Source of the DNA: Pedobacter sp. Leaf250
GTDB lineage: Bacteria; Bacteroidota; Bacteroidia; Sphingobacteriales; Sphingobacteriaceae
Reading direction: 5' to 3'
Length of the DNA: 64,000 nucleotides
Assembly (NCBI RefSeq): GCF_920984735.1
Contig: NZ_CAKLBU010000023.1
Coordinates: forward strand, 1 to 64,000
This document shows positions 36,783 to 44,868 of this stretch, in pieces. A program made the position numbers and the translations under genes. A model generated the notes under the pieces. That model saw only the letters and a program-made list of their open reading frames with translations. It was not told the origin of the DNA and ran no database searches. Every line of letters starts with the position of its first letter. Within the stretch, counting starts at the first letter, position 1.

Positions 36783-38462
36783 CTAATTTAATTTTTTGTA
36801 TCTGATTCGTTTTGGAGCAACATCCCCTAAACGTTTTTTACGATTTTCTTCATAATCAGAATAATTTCCTTCGAAGAAATACACTTCCGAGTTACCCTCA
36901 AATGCTAAAATGTGCGTACAAATCCGATCTAAAAACCACCTATCGTGGCTAATTACAACAGCACAACCACCAAAGTTTTCCAATGCTTCTTCTAGTGCAC
37001 GTAAAGTATTCACATCAATATCATTTGTTGGCTCATCGAGTAAAAGTACGTTTGCCCCCTTTTTTAAAGTAATGGCCAAGTGAACACGGTTACGTTCGCC
37101 ACCTGATAAAATGCCTACTTTTTTCTGTTGATCGCCCCCATTGAAATTGAATTTAGAAACATAGGCACGGCCATTAACGGCTTTGGTTCCCAACTGAATA
37201 TTATCTAAACCATCAGTAATGTTTTCGTAAACGGTTTTATCTGCATCCAAATCATTGTGCATTTGATCTACATAACCTAACTCTACGGTTTCACCTACAC
37301 GGAAAGTTCCGTTATCTGGTTCTTCCTGACCAGTAATTAATCGGAATAAAGTAGTTTTACCTGCACCATTTGGTCCGATAATTCCTACAATACCTGCTGG
37401 AGGTAACGAAAAGTTCAAGTTATCAAACAAAACTTTATCGCCATAAGCCTTTGTTACGTTGGTAGCTTCAATTACCACATTACCTAAACGTGGTCCAGCA
37501 GGGATGAAAAGCTCTAATTTGTCTTCTCTTTCTTTTCCATCTTCTGATGCCAACTTATCGTAATTGGCCAAACGGGCTTTGGATTTTGCATGACGGGCTT
37601 TTGGTGCCATACGCACCCATTCCAACTCACGCTCTAAAGCTTTTTGGCGTTTGCTCTCAGTTTTATCTTCTTGCGCTAAACGTTTAGCTTTTTGATCTAA
37701 CCAAGAAGAATAATTTCCTTTCCAAGGAATACCTTCACCACGGTCTAATTCCAAAATCCATCCGGCAACGTTATCCAAGAAATACCTATCGTGAGTTACG
37801 GCGATAACGGTTCCTTCGTAGTTTTGTAAGAACTGTTCTAACCAATCAATACTTTCAGCATCCAAGTGGTTGGTAGGCTCATCCAATAATAACACATCGG
37901 GTTTTTGAAGCAACAACCTACACATGGCCACACGGCGGCGTTCACCACCAGAAAGTACGCCGATTTTGGTTTCCGGATCCGGGCAACGCAAAGCATCCAT
38001 TGCCCTTTCCAGTCTTGAATCGAGCTCCCAAGCGCCCATGGCATCAATTTTATCTTGAAGTTCGCCTTGACGAGCCATCAATTTGTCCATTTTATCGGCA
38101 TCAGAATAATTTTCTTCCAAACCGAAAGCCTCATTTACTTCTTCGTACTCTTTTAAGATTGCGGTTACTTCGGCAACGCCTTCTTCAACCACCTCACGAA
38201 CGGTTTTTTCAGGATCGAGAATCGGTTCCTGCGCCAGATACCCTACAGAATAACCTGGAGAAAAAACAACTTCTCCCTGTATAGACTTATCTAAACCCGC
38301 AATAATTTTTAGTAATGATGACTTACCAGAGCCATTTAAACCTACAACGCCAATTTTAGCACCATAGAAAAATGATAAATAAATATTTTTTAAAACCTGT
38401 TTTTGTGGTGGATAGATTTTACTCACTCCAGCCATTGAAAAGATTATTTTTTCGTCTGACAT
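36783..38462 (-). CDS. ettA: Energy-dependent translational throttle protein EttA (ABC-F)
   Basis: A 559-aa cytoplasmic ABC-F protein with two ATPase domains. Domain 1 has Walker A GLNGSGKSS, signature LSGGERRR and Walker B LLLDEPTNHLD. Domain 2 has GPNGAGKTT, LSGGERNR and LLLDEPTNDID. The EttA-specific arm lies in domain 1 (VTAILKEYEEVNEAFG...), and the linker is basic (ELEWVRMAPKARHAKSKARL). EttA binds the ribosomal E site and gates the first peptide bond according to ATP/ADP ratio. Its length and C-terminus are typical of EttA. Confidence 0.95.
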   Translation of the reverse strand: MSDEKIIFSMAGVSKIYPPQKQVLKNIYLSFFYGAKIGVVGLNGSGKSSLLKIIAGLDKSIQGEVVFSPGYSVGYLAQEPILDPEKTVREVVEEGVAEVTAILKEYEEVNEAFGLEENYSDADKMDKLMARQGELQDKIDAMGAWELDSRLERAMDALRCPDPETKIGVLSGGERRRVAMCRLLLQKPDVLLLDEPTNHLDAESIDWLEQFLQNYEGTVIAVTHDRYFLDNVAGWILELDRGEGIPWKGNYSSWLDQKAKRLAQEDKTESKRQKALERELEWVRMAPKARHAKSKARLANYDKLASEDGKEREDKLELFIPAGPRLGNVVIEATNVTKAYGDKVLFDNLNFSLPPAGIVGIIGPNGAGKTTLFRLITGQEEPDNGTFRVGETVELGYVDQMHNDLDADKTVYENITDGLDNIQLGTKAVNGRAYVSKFNFNGGDQQKKVGILSGGERNRVHLAITLKKGANVLLLDEPTNDIDVNTLRALEEALENFGGCAVVISHDRWFLDRICTHILAFEGNSEVYFFEGNYSDYEENRKKRLGDVAPKRIRYKKLN

Positions 38463-38509
38463 AATTTATTATTTAGGATTTTACTCCATTTAAGGATTAG
38501 AATTGATTA

Positions 38510-38517
38510 CAAAGATA
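38510..38517 (-). promoter_or_regulatory. -7 promoter element of ettA
   Basis: TATCTTTG on the minus strand, an exact consensus match, with about 48 nt to the ettA ATG at 38462. Confidence 0.6.
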
Positions 38518-38688
38518 AAAACAACCATTCCATAAAAAATAGGGTAAGCAGTGTTATTAAAATATTTTTGCCTGCATTTAAATTTTTTACTGAATTGAGA
38601 ACAATTATTAAACCTTCACAAGAATCAAATTCTGTTATCATCATCCTCATATAAGAGGGAAAAACATCGTGATAAATTATTTTCATAT

Positions 38689-38715
38689 TAATTCTATAGA
38701 ATTAGTAGTCTAATT
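38689..38715. promoter_or_regulatory. Nested palindromes upstream of the sulfur-type operon, candidate operator
   Basis: A 16-bp perfect palindrome TAATTCTATAGAATTA (38689-38704) overlaps a second dyad ATTAG-tagt-CTAAT (38701-38714). They end 13-24 bp before the -7 box at 38728, covering the -33 region. The position suits a repressor or an activator. Small Rrf2-type regulators (CymR, IscR) bind AT-rich dyads of this size in sulfur and cysteine genes of other phyla; assignment here is inference. Confidence 0.5.
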
Positions 38716-38727
38716 AAAATAATCTTC

Positions 38728-38735
38728 TATATTTG
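38728..38735 (+). promoter_or_regulatory. -7 promoter element of the leader-peptide/SusCD operon
   Basis: TATATTTG matches TANNTTTG. Transcription should begin near 38740, about 18 nt before the leader-peptide ATG and about 320 nt before susC. Confidence 0.65.
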
Positions 38736-38757
38736 CCAAAACATTTTAGTAGTTGTC

Positions 38758-38844
38758 ATGATCACATCCCTGCAATTCCAAATTATTAAAGCTTACAAAC
38801 GCAATCATTTAGCTCCCAATATGCGTCAGCATTGTTGTTGCTAA
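38758..38844 (+). CDS. Poly-cysteine leader peptide
   Basis: A 28-codon ORF starting ATG at 38758 and ending in codons CAT TGT TGT TGC TAA, that is MRQHCCC-stop at the C-terminus. Three consecutive Cys codons at the end of a short ORF, just after a promoter and 215 nt before a long operon, fit a ribosome-mediated attenuator that senses Cys-tRNA. Cysteine-responsive attenuation by poly-Cys upstream ORFs is known in mycobacteria. The first 21 residues (two Lys, one Arg, no long hydrophobic segment) look unstructured. An internal ATG (codon 22) gives a minimal MRQHCCC peptide. Downstream hairpins lie at 38860-38884 and 38938-38964. The absence of any other role for so short an ORF supports a regulatory function, but translation is unproven. 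Confidence 0.68.
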   Translation: MITSLQFQIIKAYKRNHLAPNMRQHCCC

Positions 38845-38859
38845 ATAAAATTGAAACCC

Positions 38860-38964
38860 TATTTTAAGGGCAATACCGCAGAACATCTTTCAGATTTCTA
38901 AATCAAAAAATAACCAATGACGTAATTGTAAATAATAAAACCGACAAGGTAGCCTTGCCGGTTT
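38860..38964 (+). promoter_or_regulatory. Two RNA hairpins in the leader between the peptide and susC
   Basis: Hairpin 1 is ATTG-aaa-CCCT-atttta-AGGG-CAAT (38860-38884), starting 16 nt after the leader stop codon. Hairpin 2 is AAACCG-a-CAAGG-tag-CCTTG-c-CGGTTT (38938-38964), a strong stem with one mismatch. Neither is followed by a long T-run, so a Rho-dependent or translational mechanism is as likely as classical attenuation. Confidence 0.45.
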
Positions 38965-39058
38965 GTAGATGAATAATAGCCCAGTCGTAACGCCAATCAC
39001 TAAACTGGACTTCATTCCTTGTTCCATTAAAGACTAATCCTTAACAAACATTTTAAAT

Positions 39059-42000
39059 ATGGAAATAAATATCCATGTCAAGAAATTTTACAATCATAAT
39101 TTTTCAGACTTCTTTTCGCTTGCCAGCATCTTTGCATTAATCCTGTTTTCGCTTTCTGTATCTGGGCAAGAGGTAAAACCTTCTACAATCAATTCTCAAC
39201 TTGTTGGTAAAATAATCGATGTAGCAACAAAAGAGCCCCTTCCGGGAGTTGTTGTTCGGATAAAAGGAACCACACATGCGGTGGCTACTTCTGCCGATGG
39301 TTCATTTTCATTTCGTACCGGACAAAGCTTTCCTTATACGTTATTTGTAAGTTTAATTGGTTACGATTCGCAAGAAAAACGGGTTGATGGATCCCCAGTT
39401 ACAATTTCTTTAAAAGCATCGGCAAACCAACTGAATGACGTGGTGGCTGTAGGATATGGAACGCAAAGAAAATCAGATTTAACTGGTGCGGTTTCAAAAA
39501 TTAAAGCTTCGGAAACAGTAAAACTTCCGGTTGCCAGTTTTGATGCACAGCTGCAGGGAAGAGCTGCCGGAGTTCAAATTAATTCAAATTCTGGTGTGCC
39601 TGGTGAAGGCACTTTTGTGCGGGTTAGGGGAACAACCTCGATTAACTCTAGTAGCGAGCCGCTATATGTAATTGATGGAGTTTTTTTAAATAATACATCG
39701 TTGCAAACCACCAATTTGGGCGGAAGAACAACTTCGCCATTGGCAGATATCAATCCTGCGGATATTGAAAGCATTGAGGTATTGAAAGATGCCTCCGCCA
39801 CAGCTATTTATGGCTCAAGAGGAGCTAACGGAGTTGTTTTGGTTACTACAAAAAGGGGAAGTTTCAATGCCAAAACAAAAGTAAGTTTAGACGTTTCTAC
39901 TGGCTGGGTTGAAGCTGATAAATCTACTATTCCACAATTGGCTTCAGGGCCTGAATCGGCATTACTGGCAAATGAATATTGGATTAATTCTGGTATTGAT
40001 CGCCCGGCTTTAAATCAAACTTTTGCTAATCGACCTTTTAGGCCAGTATCGCAAGGTGGGGCTGGCTTACCAGAGGAACAGCAAACATTCGATCGTATTG
40101 GAGATATTCTTCAACGCGGATTGATACAGGATTACAATTTATCTATACAAGGTGGAACCGACAAATCGAGATTTTACGTTGGTGCAGGTTACACAGATCA
40201 AAAAGCATTAATTAAAGTACCGCAGTTTCAAAGAACCAGTTTAAAATTTAACTACGATCATAATTTAAGTGATGCAATTTCTTTTGGATTAACCAACAGC
40301 ATTTCAAAAAGCGATCGGAATCAGGCCAGAACAGGCGATGGTCCGCAGGTTAATTTGTGGAATGCCGCCACGAGTGCAGCTACTTATACGCCGAAATTTG
40401 CATTAGATGGTACTTCTACCGGTTCGGATAATATTTATGTTTTAATCGATAATTACGATGTAAATACCACCAGTTTAAGGTATGTTGGAAGTGCTTACGC
40501 CGAGGCCAAAATTATAGATGGTTTAAAATTTAAAAGTAGTTTTTCGTTAGATTATAATCATTACGACGAATCGGCATACTGGAACAGCCAAACCAGTATT
40601 GGCCGGGCGGTAGGAGGTAATGCTACCTCATCTATTACCCAAAACAGTACATGGATTAACGAGCAAACCTTAACTTATATCAAAAATGAAGGAGATCATC
40701 ACTTCAATGCACTGGTAGGAAACTCGTTGCAAGCAAATGTAATTAGTTTAACTGCGGCAGAAGGAAGTGGTTTCGCCAACGATAATTTTAAACTGATTTC
40801 ATCAGCCTCCACAAGAACTTCATCTCAAAATTGGAGCAAATATTCTTTGGCTTCGTTTTTTGGCCGCTTTGATTATAATTATGCAAGCCGATATTACATT
40901 GGGTTGAGTGCCCGTGCTGATGGATCGTCAAAATTTGGCGCCAATAATAAATGGGGATATTTTCCTGCAGTTTCAGGTGCATGGAGATTAAAGCAAGAAT
41001 CGTTTCTAAAAGATGCCAAATGGCTAAGCGATTTAAAACTTCGTGCCTCTTATGGTGTAACGGGTAACCAGGCTGGGATCGATAATTTTGCAGCGCAAGG
41101 TTTATGGACGGGCGGAAGCAGTTACCCTGATGTTGCAGGATCGCCTCAACCTGGTATCGGTCCTATTCAATTAGGTAACCCCGATTTGCGTTGGGAAAAA
41201 ACAGCTCAAACCAATTTGGGTTTTGATTTAGGTTTATTTGAGAATAGAATCTCTGTTACGGTTGATGTTTACAATAAATATACCACCGGTTTGCTTTTGC
41301 AGAAACCAATTGCCGCATCTTCTGGTTTTGCCACATATTGGGCCAATGAGGGTGAAATGAGCAATAAAGGTTATGAGGTTGGCATTAATACCACTAACAT
41401 CACCAATAATAACTTTAGTTGGAAAACCAGCTTAAACTTTTCGGGGAACAGAAACAGGATCGAGAAATTGCCAACGCAGATTACTCAATATACCCGCGAC
41501 TGGGTGATTATGAAAGAAGGTTATTCGATGAACTCGTTCTGGTTATACAATCAATTGGCTGTAGATCCACAAACCGGAGCGCCGGTGTTTGAAGGTCAGG
41601 CTGCAAATGGAACCGTAACAACAGCAAACAGGCAAATTTTAGGCGATTCTTATCCAAAAATCTTCGGTGGTTTAAGCAACAGTTTCACCTTCAAAAATTT
41701 CGATTTAAGTTTCTTGTTTACCTTTCAGGCAGGAAACAAATCGCTTAATCTGAACCGTTATTTCCGCGAACGGAACCCAACAAGTGGGGGTGTATTAGCA
41801 AATGTTTTAAACCGCTGGCAAAAACCTGGTGATATTACTGATATCCCAAGATTAACTTCCATCGGAACCAATTATACCATCGATCAAAGCTCACGTTATT
41901 TAGAAGATGCATCCTTCCTTCGTTTAAAACAACTCTCATTTGGTTATAATCTTCCTGGAGAATTTCTGAAAAAAATCAGGTTAAGTCAGGCAAGGTTTTA

Positions 42001-42151
42001 CTTTGTTGGCTCAAATTTATTCCTGATCACCAAATACACTGGAGACCCAGAGTCGAGTGTAACTTCTAATCCTAATGCCCAAGGCCTCGGTTCATTTGGA
42101 ACGCCACCGCAACCAAGATCATTTCAGTTTGGCCTAAACATTACCATTTAA
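39059..42151 (+). CDS. SusC/RagA-family TonB-linked outer-membrane transporter
   Basis: A 1030-aa receptor. An N-terminal signal peptide (about residues 1-37, ending VSGQ) is followed by a CarboxypepD_reg-like domain (about 47-125), a plug domain with SusC hallmarks (VVAVGYGTQRKSDLTGAVS, LQGRAAGVQI, VRVRGTTSINSSSEPLYVIDGV, IESIEVLKDASATAIYGSRGANGVVLVTTKRG) and a long barrel ending FQFGLNITI. It forms the uptake channel with the SusD lipoprotein 18 bp downstream. No glycan-degrading enzyme is in this operon. The neighbours are sulfur-handling proteins, so the imported ligand is probably a sulfur-containing compound or peptide, not a polysaccharide (inference). Confidence 0.95.
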   Translation: MEINIHVKKFYNHNFSDFFSLASIFALILFSLSVSGQEVKPSTINSQLVGKIIDVATKEPLPGVVVRIKGTTHAVATSADGSFSFRTGQSFPYTLFVSLIGYDSQEKRVDGSPVTISLKASANQLNDVVAVGYGTQRKSDLTGAVSKIKASETVKLPVASFDAQLQGRAAGVQINSNSGVPGEGTFVRVRGTTSINSSSEPLYVIDGVFLNNTSLQTTNLGGRTTSPLADINPADIESIEVLKDASATAIYGSRGANGVVLVTTKRGSFNAKTKVSLDVSTGWVEADKSTIPQLASGPESALLANEYWINSGIDRPALNQTFANRPFRPVSQGGAGLPEEQQTFDRIGDILQRGLIQDYNLSIQGGTDKSRFYVGAGYTDQKALIKVPQFQRTSLKFNYDHNLSDAISFGLTNSISKSDRNQARTGDGPQVNLWNAATSAATYTPKFALDGTSTGSDNIYVLIDNYDVNTTSLRYVGSAYAEAKIIDGLKFKSSFSLDYNHYDESAYWNSQTSIGRAVGGNATSSITQNSTWINEQTLTYIKNEGDHHFNALVGNSLQANVISLTAAEGSGFANDNFKLISSASTRTSSQNWSKYSLASFFGRFDYNYASRYYIGLSARADGSSKFGANNKWGYFPAVSGAWRLKQESFLKDAKWLSDLKLRASYGVTGNQAGIDNFAAQGLWTGGSSYPDVAGSPQPGIGPIQLGNPDLRWEKTAQTNLGFDLGLFENRISVTVDVYNKYTTGLLLQKPIAASSGFATYWANEGEMSNKGYEVGINTTNITNNNFSWKTSLNFSGNRNRIEKLPTQITQYTRDWVIMKEGYSMNSFWLYNQLAVDPQTGAPVFEGQAANGTVTTANRQILGDSYPKIFGGLSNSFTFKNFDLSFLFTFQAGNKSLNLNRYFRERNPTSGGVLANVLNRWQKPGDITDIPRLTSIGTNYTIDQSSRYLEDASFLRLKQLSFGYNLPGEFLKKIRLSQARFYFVGSNLFLITKYTGDPESSVTSNPNAQGLGSFGTPPQPRSFQFGLNITI

Positions 42152-42169
42152 AATCAAAAAAAGATACAC

Positions 42170-43525
42170 ATGAAAATCTCAATACGAATAGCTTTAGCAT
42201 TGTCAGGACTTTTAGTTGTTGCAAGTTCCTGCAAAAAGTTTATCGATGTAAAGCCAGAACTTAATATTTCTGATGAGCTAACAATTGTTGATGGAAATTC
42301 GGCTCAAACTGCTGTACGTGGTATTTACAACCAACTTCAATCTAACGATTATTATGGTTATACCTTTCAAACACTAGGGCTTTTCTCTGGCGATAATGTA
42401 CAATATGTGGGTTCGCAAACGGTAAATCAGCAACTTACAAACCATACAGTATTGGCAGATCTGGCAGCTGTAGGAAATTCCTGGGCAGCAATTTATAATA
42501 CCATTAACCGGGCAAATAATGTGATTGCAAAAGTTCCAGCGTTGCCGGTTTCAGCAACATTTACCGAAGCTTTAAGAAATCAGCTGGTTGGAGAGGCATA
42601 TTTTTTAAGGGCATTATCGTATTTCGATTTAGCCAGAACCTGGGGTGGCGTTCAGTTAATCACTACACCAACAGCTACCGCTGCCGATCAAACTACTGCC
42701 AAGCGAAGCACAGTTGCAGAAACTTACGCCCAGGTTTTGAGAGATCTTACACAAGCAGAAACGCTTCTACCAAATACCACCAATAGAATTAGAGCTACAA
42801 GAAAAACGGCCTATGCTTTACATGCACGAGTTTCTCTTTATCAAAAAGACTATACAAATGCTGCGGCTTTTGCCACTCGTTTAATTGAGGATACAAATTA
42901 TGCACTTATTGGCCCGTATAACTCATTTTTTCCAGCCAACGCCACGGTTACCCAAGAGTCGGTTTTAGAACTCCAATATAATATTAACGTAACCAATAGC
43001 CAGGCTTACAATTGGCAGCCTGCCAGTAATGGTGGAGTTGGCTGGGTTACACCAACTGCTACAGTAGCTTCATTATTGCTGAATACTTCAGTATCTGGAA
43101 ATAGAAATTCCTTGATTCTTACACAAACTACAGGCGGAGTTACCCGGTATTTTGGAAACTTATATTACAGAACAGCTGGAACTGACCCAATTTATTTGAT
43201 CCGCATTGCTGAATTGTATTTGATAAGAGCAGAAGCATTGGCACAGCTTAATGATTTGGCAGGTGCTACTCGAGATATCAATGCGGTTCGCACTCGTGCT
43301 GGGCTAGCTGGAACTACGGCAACAACACAAGCCAATTTAATATTGGCTATTGAAGCAGAAAACCGTTTAGAATTTGCTTTTGAAGACCATCGCTGGTACG
43401 ATTTAGTGAGAACAGGTAGAGCAAATACAGTTTTGGGTTTTAGCGATCCTAATAAATTATTGCTGCCAATTCCTTATGCACAGCTGCTAATCGACTCGAA
43501 TTTATCACAAAACCCAGGATATTAA
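42170..43525 (+). CDS. SusD/RagB-family surface lipoprotein
   Basis: A 451-aa lipoprotein (lipobox VASSC, Cys21) with SusD features: CKKFIDVKPELNISDE at the mature N-terminus, AEAYFLRALSYFDLARTWGGV-type TPR helices (GEAYFLRALSYFDLARTWGGVQ), YLIRIAELYLIRAEALAQLNDLAGATRDINAVRTRAGL and ENRLEFAFEDHRWYDLVRTGRA near the C-terminus. It caps the SusC channel and binds the ligand at the cell surface. It is co-transcribed with SusC and the next gene (10 bp). Confidence 0.95.
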   Translation: MKISIRIALALSGLLVVASSCKKFIDVKPELNISDELTIVDGNSAQTAVRGIYNQLQSNDYYGYTFQTLGLFSGDNVQYVGSQTVNQQLTNHTVLADLAAVGNSWAAIYNTINRANNVIAKVPALPVSATFTEALRNQLVGEAYFLRALSYFDLARTWGGVQLITTPTATAADQTTAKRSTVAETYAQVLRDLTQAETLLPNTTNRIRATRKTAYALHARVSLYQKDYTNAAAFATRLIEDTNYALIGPYNSFFPANATVTQESVLELQYNINVTNSQAYNWQPASNGGVGWVTPTATVASLLLNTSVSGNRNSLILTQTTGGVTRYFGNLYYRTAGTDPIYLIRIAELYLIRAEALAQLNDLAGATRDINAVRTRAGLAGTTATTQANLILAIEAENRLEFAFEDHRWYDLVRTGRANTVLGFSDPNKLLLPIPYAQLLIDSNLSQNPGY

Positions 43526-43535
43526 ACATGATGTT

Positions 43536-44849
43536 ATGAGTGATTTAAAGATAAAGCAAGATGAGCTTTTGCGAGGATTTGTTTTCAGAACCATTTTTGT
43601 ATTTCTGTTACTGTTAACCATTCCACTTACAGGAAGTTATTACAGTCAGTTATTTAAAACAGATTGGTCTCATTTTCAGGATGTTTTCCAGGCTGTAAAT
43701 TATGTGCCCAAATTTTTTGTAGGGAAGGAGTGGGGTTTCGGAAGTTTTTCTGGTTGGGGCATTGCATTCATAATTAGTTTAATTGTAGCATATGTTTGGG
43801 GCTTTTGGGTTAAAGATAGTAATCAAAAAGAACCCGAAATTTACTATTGGATGCGGGTTATTGTTCGGTTTAGGTTAGCCATTTCATTGATGAGTTATGG
43901 AATAATTAAAATTTTTCCAGTTCAGTTACCTGGCCCAACTTTAAGCGATTTACATACCGCTTATGGTGATTTCCTACCTTGGAAGCTATATTATTTATCA
44001 ACGGGTGTTGCTTCGGCTTACTATGAACAAAGTTTAGGCGCAATTGAATTTCTTGCAGGTTTGTTGCTGCTATTTAGGAGAACAACCATTATCGGTGCAG
44101 GATTGGCAACTTCCTTGCTCATCAACATTGTTCTGGTAAATTATGCCTATCATTTAAGCGATCAATTGTATAGCGTTTATTTATTAATCCTTTCTATTTT
44201 CCTTTTGCTTTACGATGTGCCACGACTTTATAATTTGTTGATTAAAGAACGTAAGGCAAAGCCAGATAATTTTAATCCTGTTTATAAACCTAAATTTAAG
44301 CTGCCACTAAAACTTGCTTTTGTCGCTTTTGCAATTTTCTTTAGCTCCATTACTTATGCCAGTTACCGGAATAGCAATTGGCCATATCCGAATACTCCAG
44401 GATTAAACGGAGCTGCTGGCTACTATAATGTTGAGGGTTTTGAGTGGAATGGACAACTTAAACCTTATTCGACAACCGATAGTTTGAGGTGGGTTGATGT
44501 AGTTTTTGAAAGATGGAACGTATTGAGCATCAAGAAAAATATAAATGCTCCAATTAATGCATTATCACCAAGTTTAACCTTTCAAAAAAATGGCTTGGAG
44601 GATTACGAATCGAAGGGGAATGCAGGTAGATTTTTTTACAGCTACAAAGTATCAGGTTCAACAATCAAGCTCACAAATAAAAATAATGTTAAAGATACCT
44701 TCCACCTTACAATTTATCGGCCTGGTCAGGATATTATTCAGCTAGATGGCACCGATGCAAATAACGACTCCATAAAAGTGGTATTGAAAAAACTACCGAA
44801 AGAGTACTTATTGCAAAAAGGACGTCGTAAAAAAGTTAGCGTTTATTAA
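43536..44849 (+). CDS. DoxX-like polytopic membrane protein with C-terminal extracytoplasmic domain (first of a tandem pair)
   Basis: A 437-aa protein. Helices lie near 15-34, 72-92, 108-128, 160-185, 190-207, 208-226 and 255-275. The segment RFRLAISLMSYGIIKIFPVQLP...YEQSLGAIEFLAGLLLLF resembles the DoxX four-helix core (R-x-A...G-x-x-K, and E-x-x-x-G-x-x-L). After the last helix, about 150 residues (PGLNGAAGYYNVEGFEWNG...) form a beta-rich domain outside the membrane. DoxX relatives include the DoxD subunit of thiosulfate:quinone oxidoreductase. A quinone-linked sulfur-oxidation role would fit the neighbouring persulfide dioxygenase but is inference. Confidence 0.72.
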   Translation: MSDLKIKQDELLRGFVFRTIFVFLLLLTIPLTGSYYSQLFKTDWSHFQDVFQAVNYVPKFFVGKEWGFGSFSGWGIAFIISLIVAYVWGFWVKDSNQKEPEIYYWMRVIVRFRLAISLMSYGIIKIFPVQLPGPTLSDLHTAYGDFLPWKLYYLSTGVASAYYEQSLGAIEFLAGLLLLFRRTTIIGAGLATSLLINIVLVNYAYHLSDQLYSVYLLILSIFLLLYDVPRLYNLLIKERKAKPDNFNPVYKPKFKLPLKLAFVAFAIFFSSITYASYRNSNWPYPNTPGLNGAAGYYNVEGFEWNGQLKPYSTTDSLRWVDVVFERWNVLSIKKNINAPINALSPSLTFQKNGLEDYESKGNAGRFFYSYKVSGSTIKLTNKNNVKDTFHLTIYRPGQDIIQLDGTDANNDSIKVVLKKLPKEYLLQKGRRKKVSVY

Positions 44850-44868
44850 TCAATTATATTTTTAAGCT

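Noticed and set aside
39059..43525. Polysaccharide utilisation locus
   Set aside because: SusC and SusD are present, but no glycoside hydrolase, lyase, sulfatase or hybrid two-component regulator accompanies them. The other genes handle sulfur or redox chemistry.
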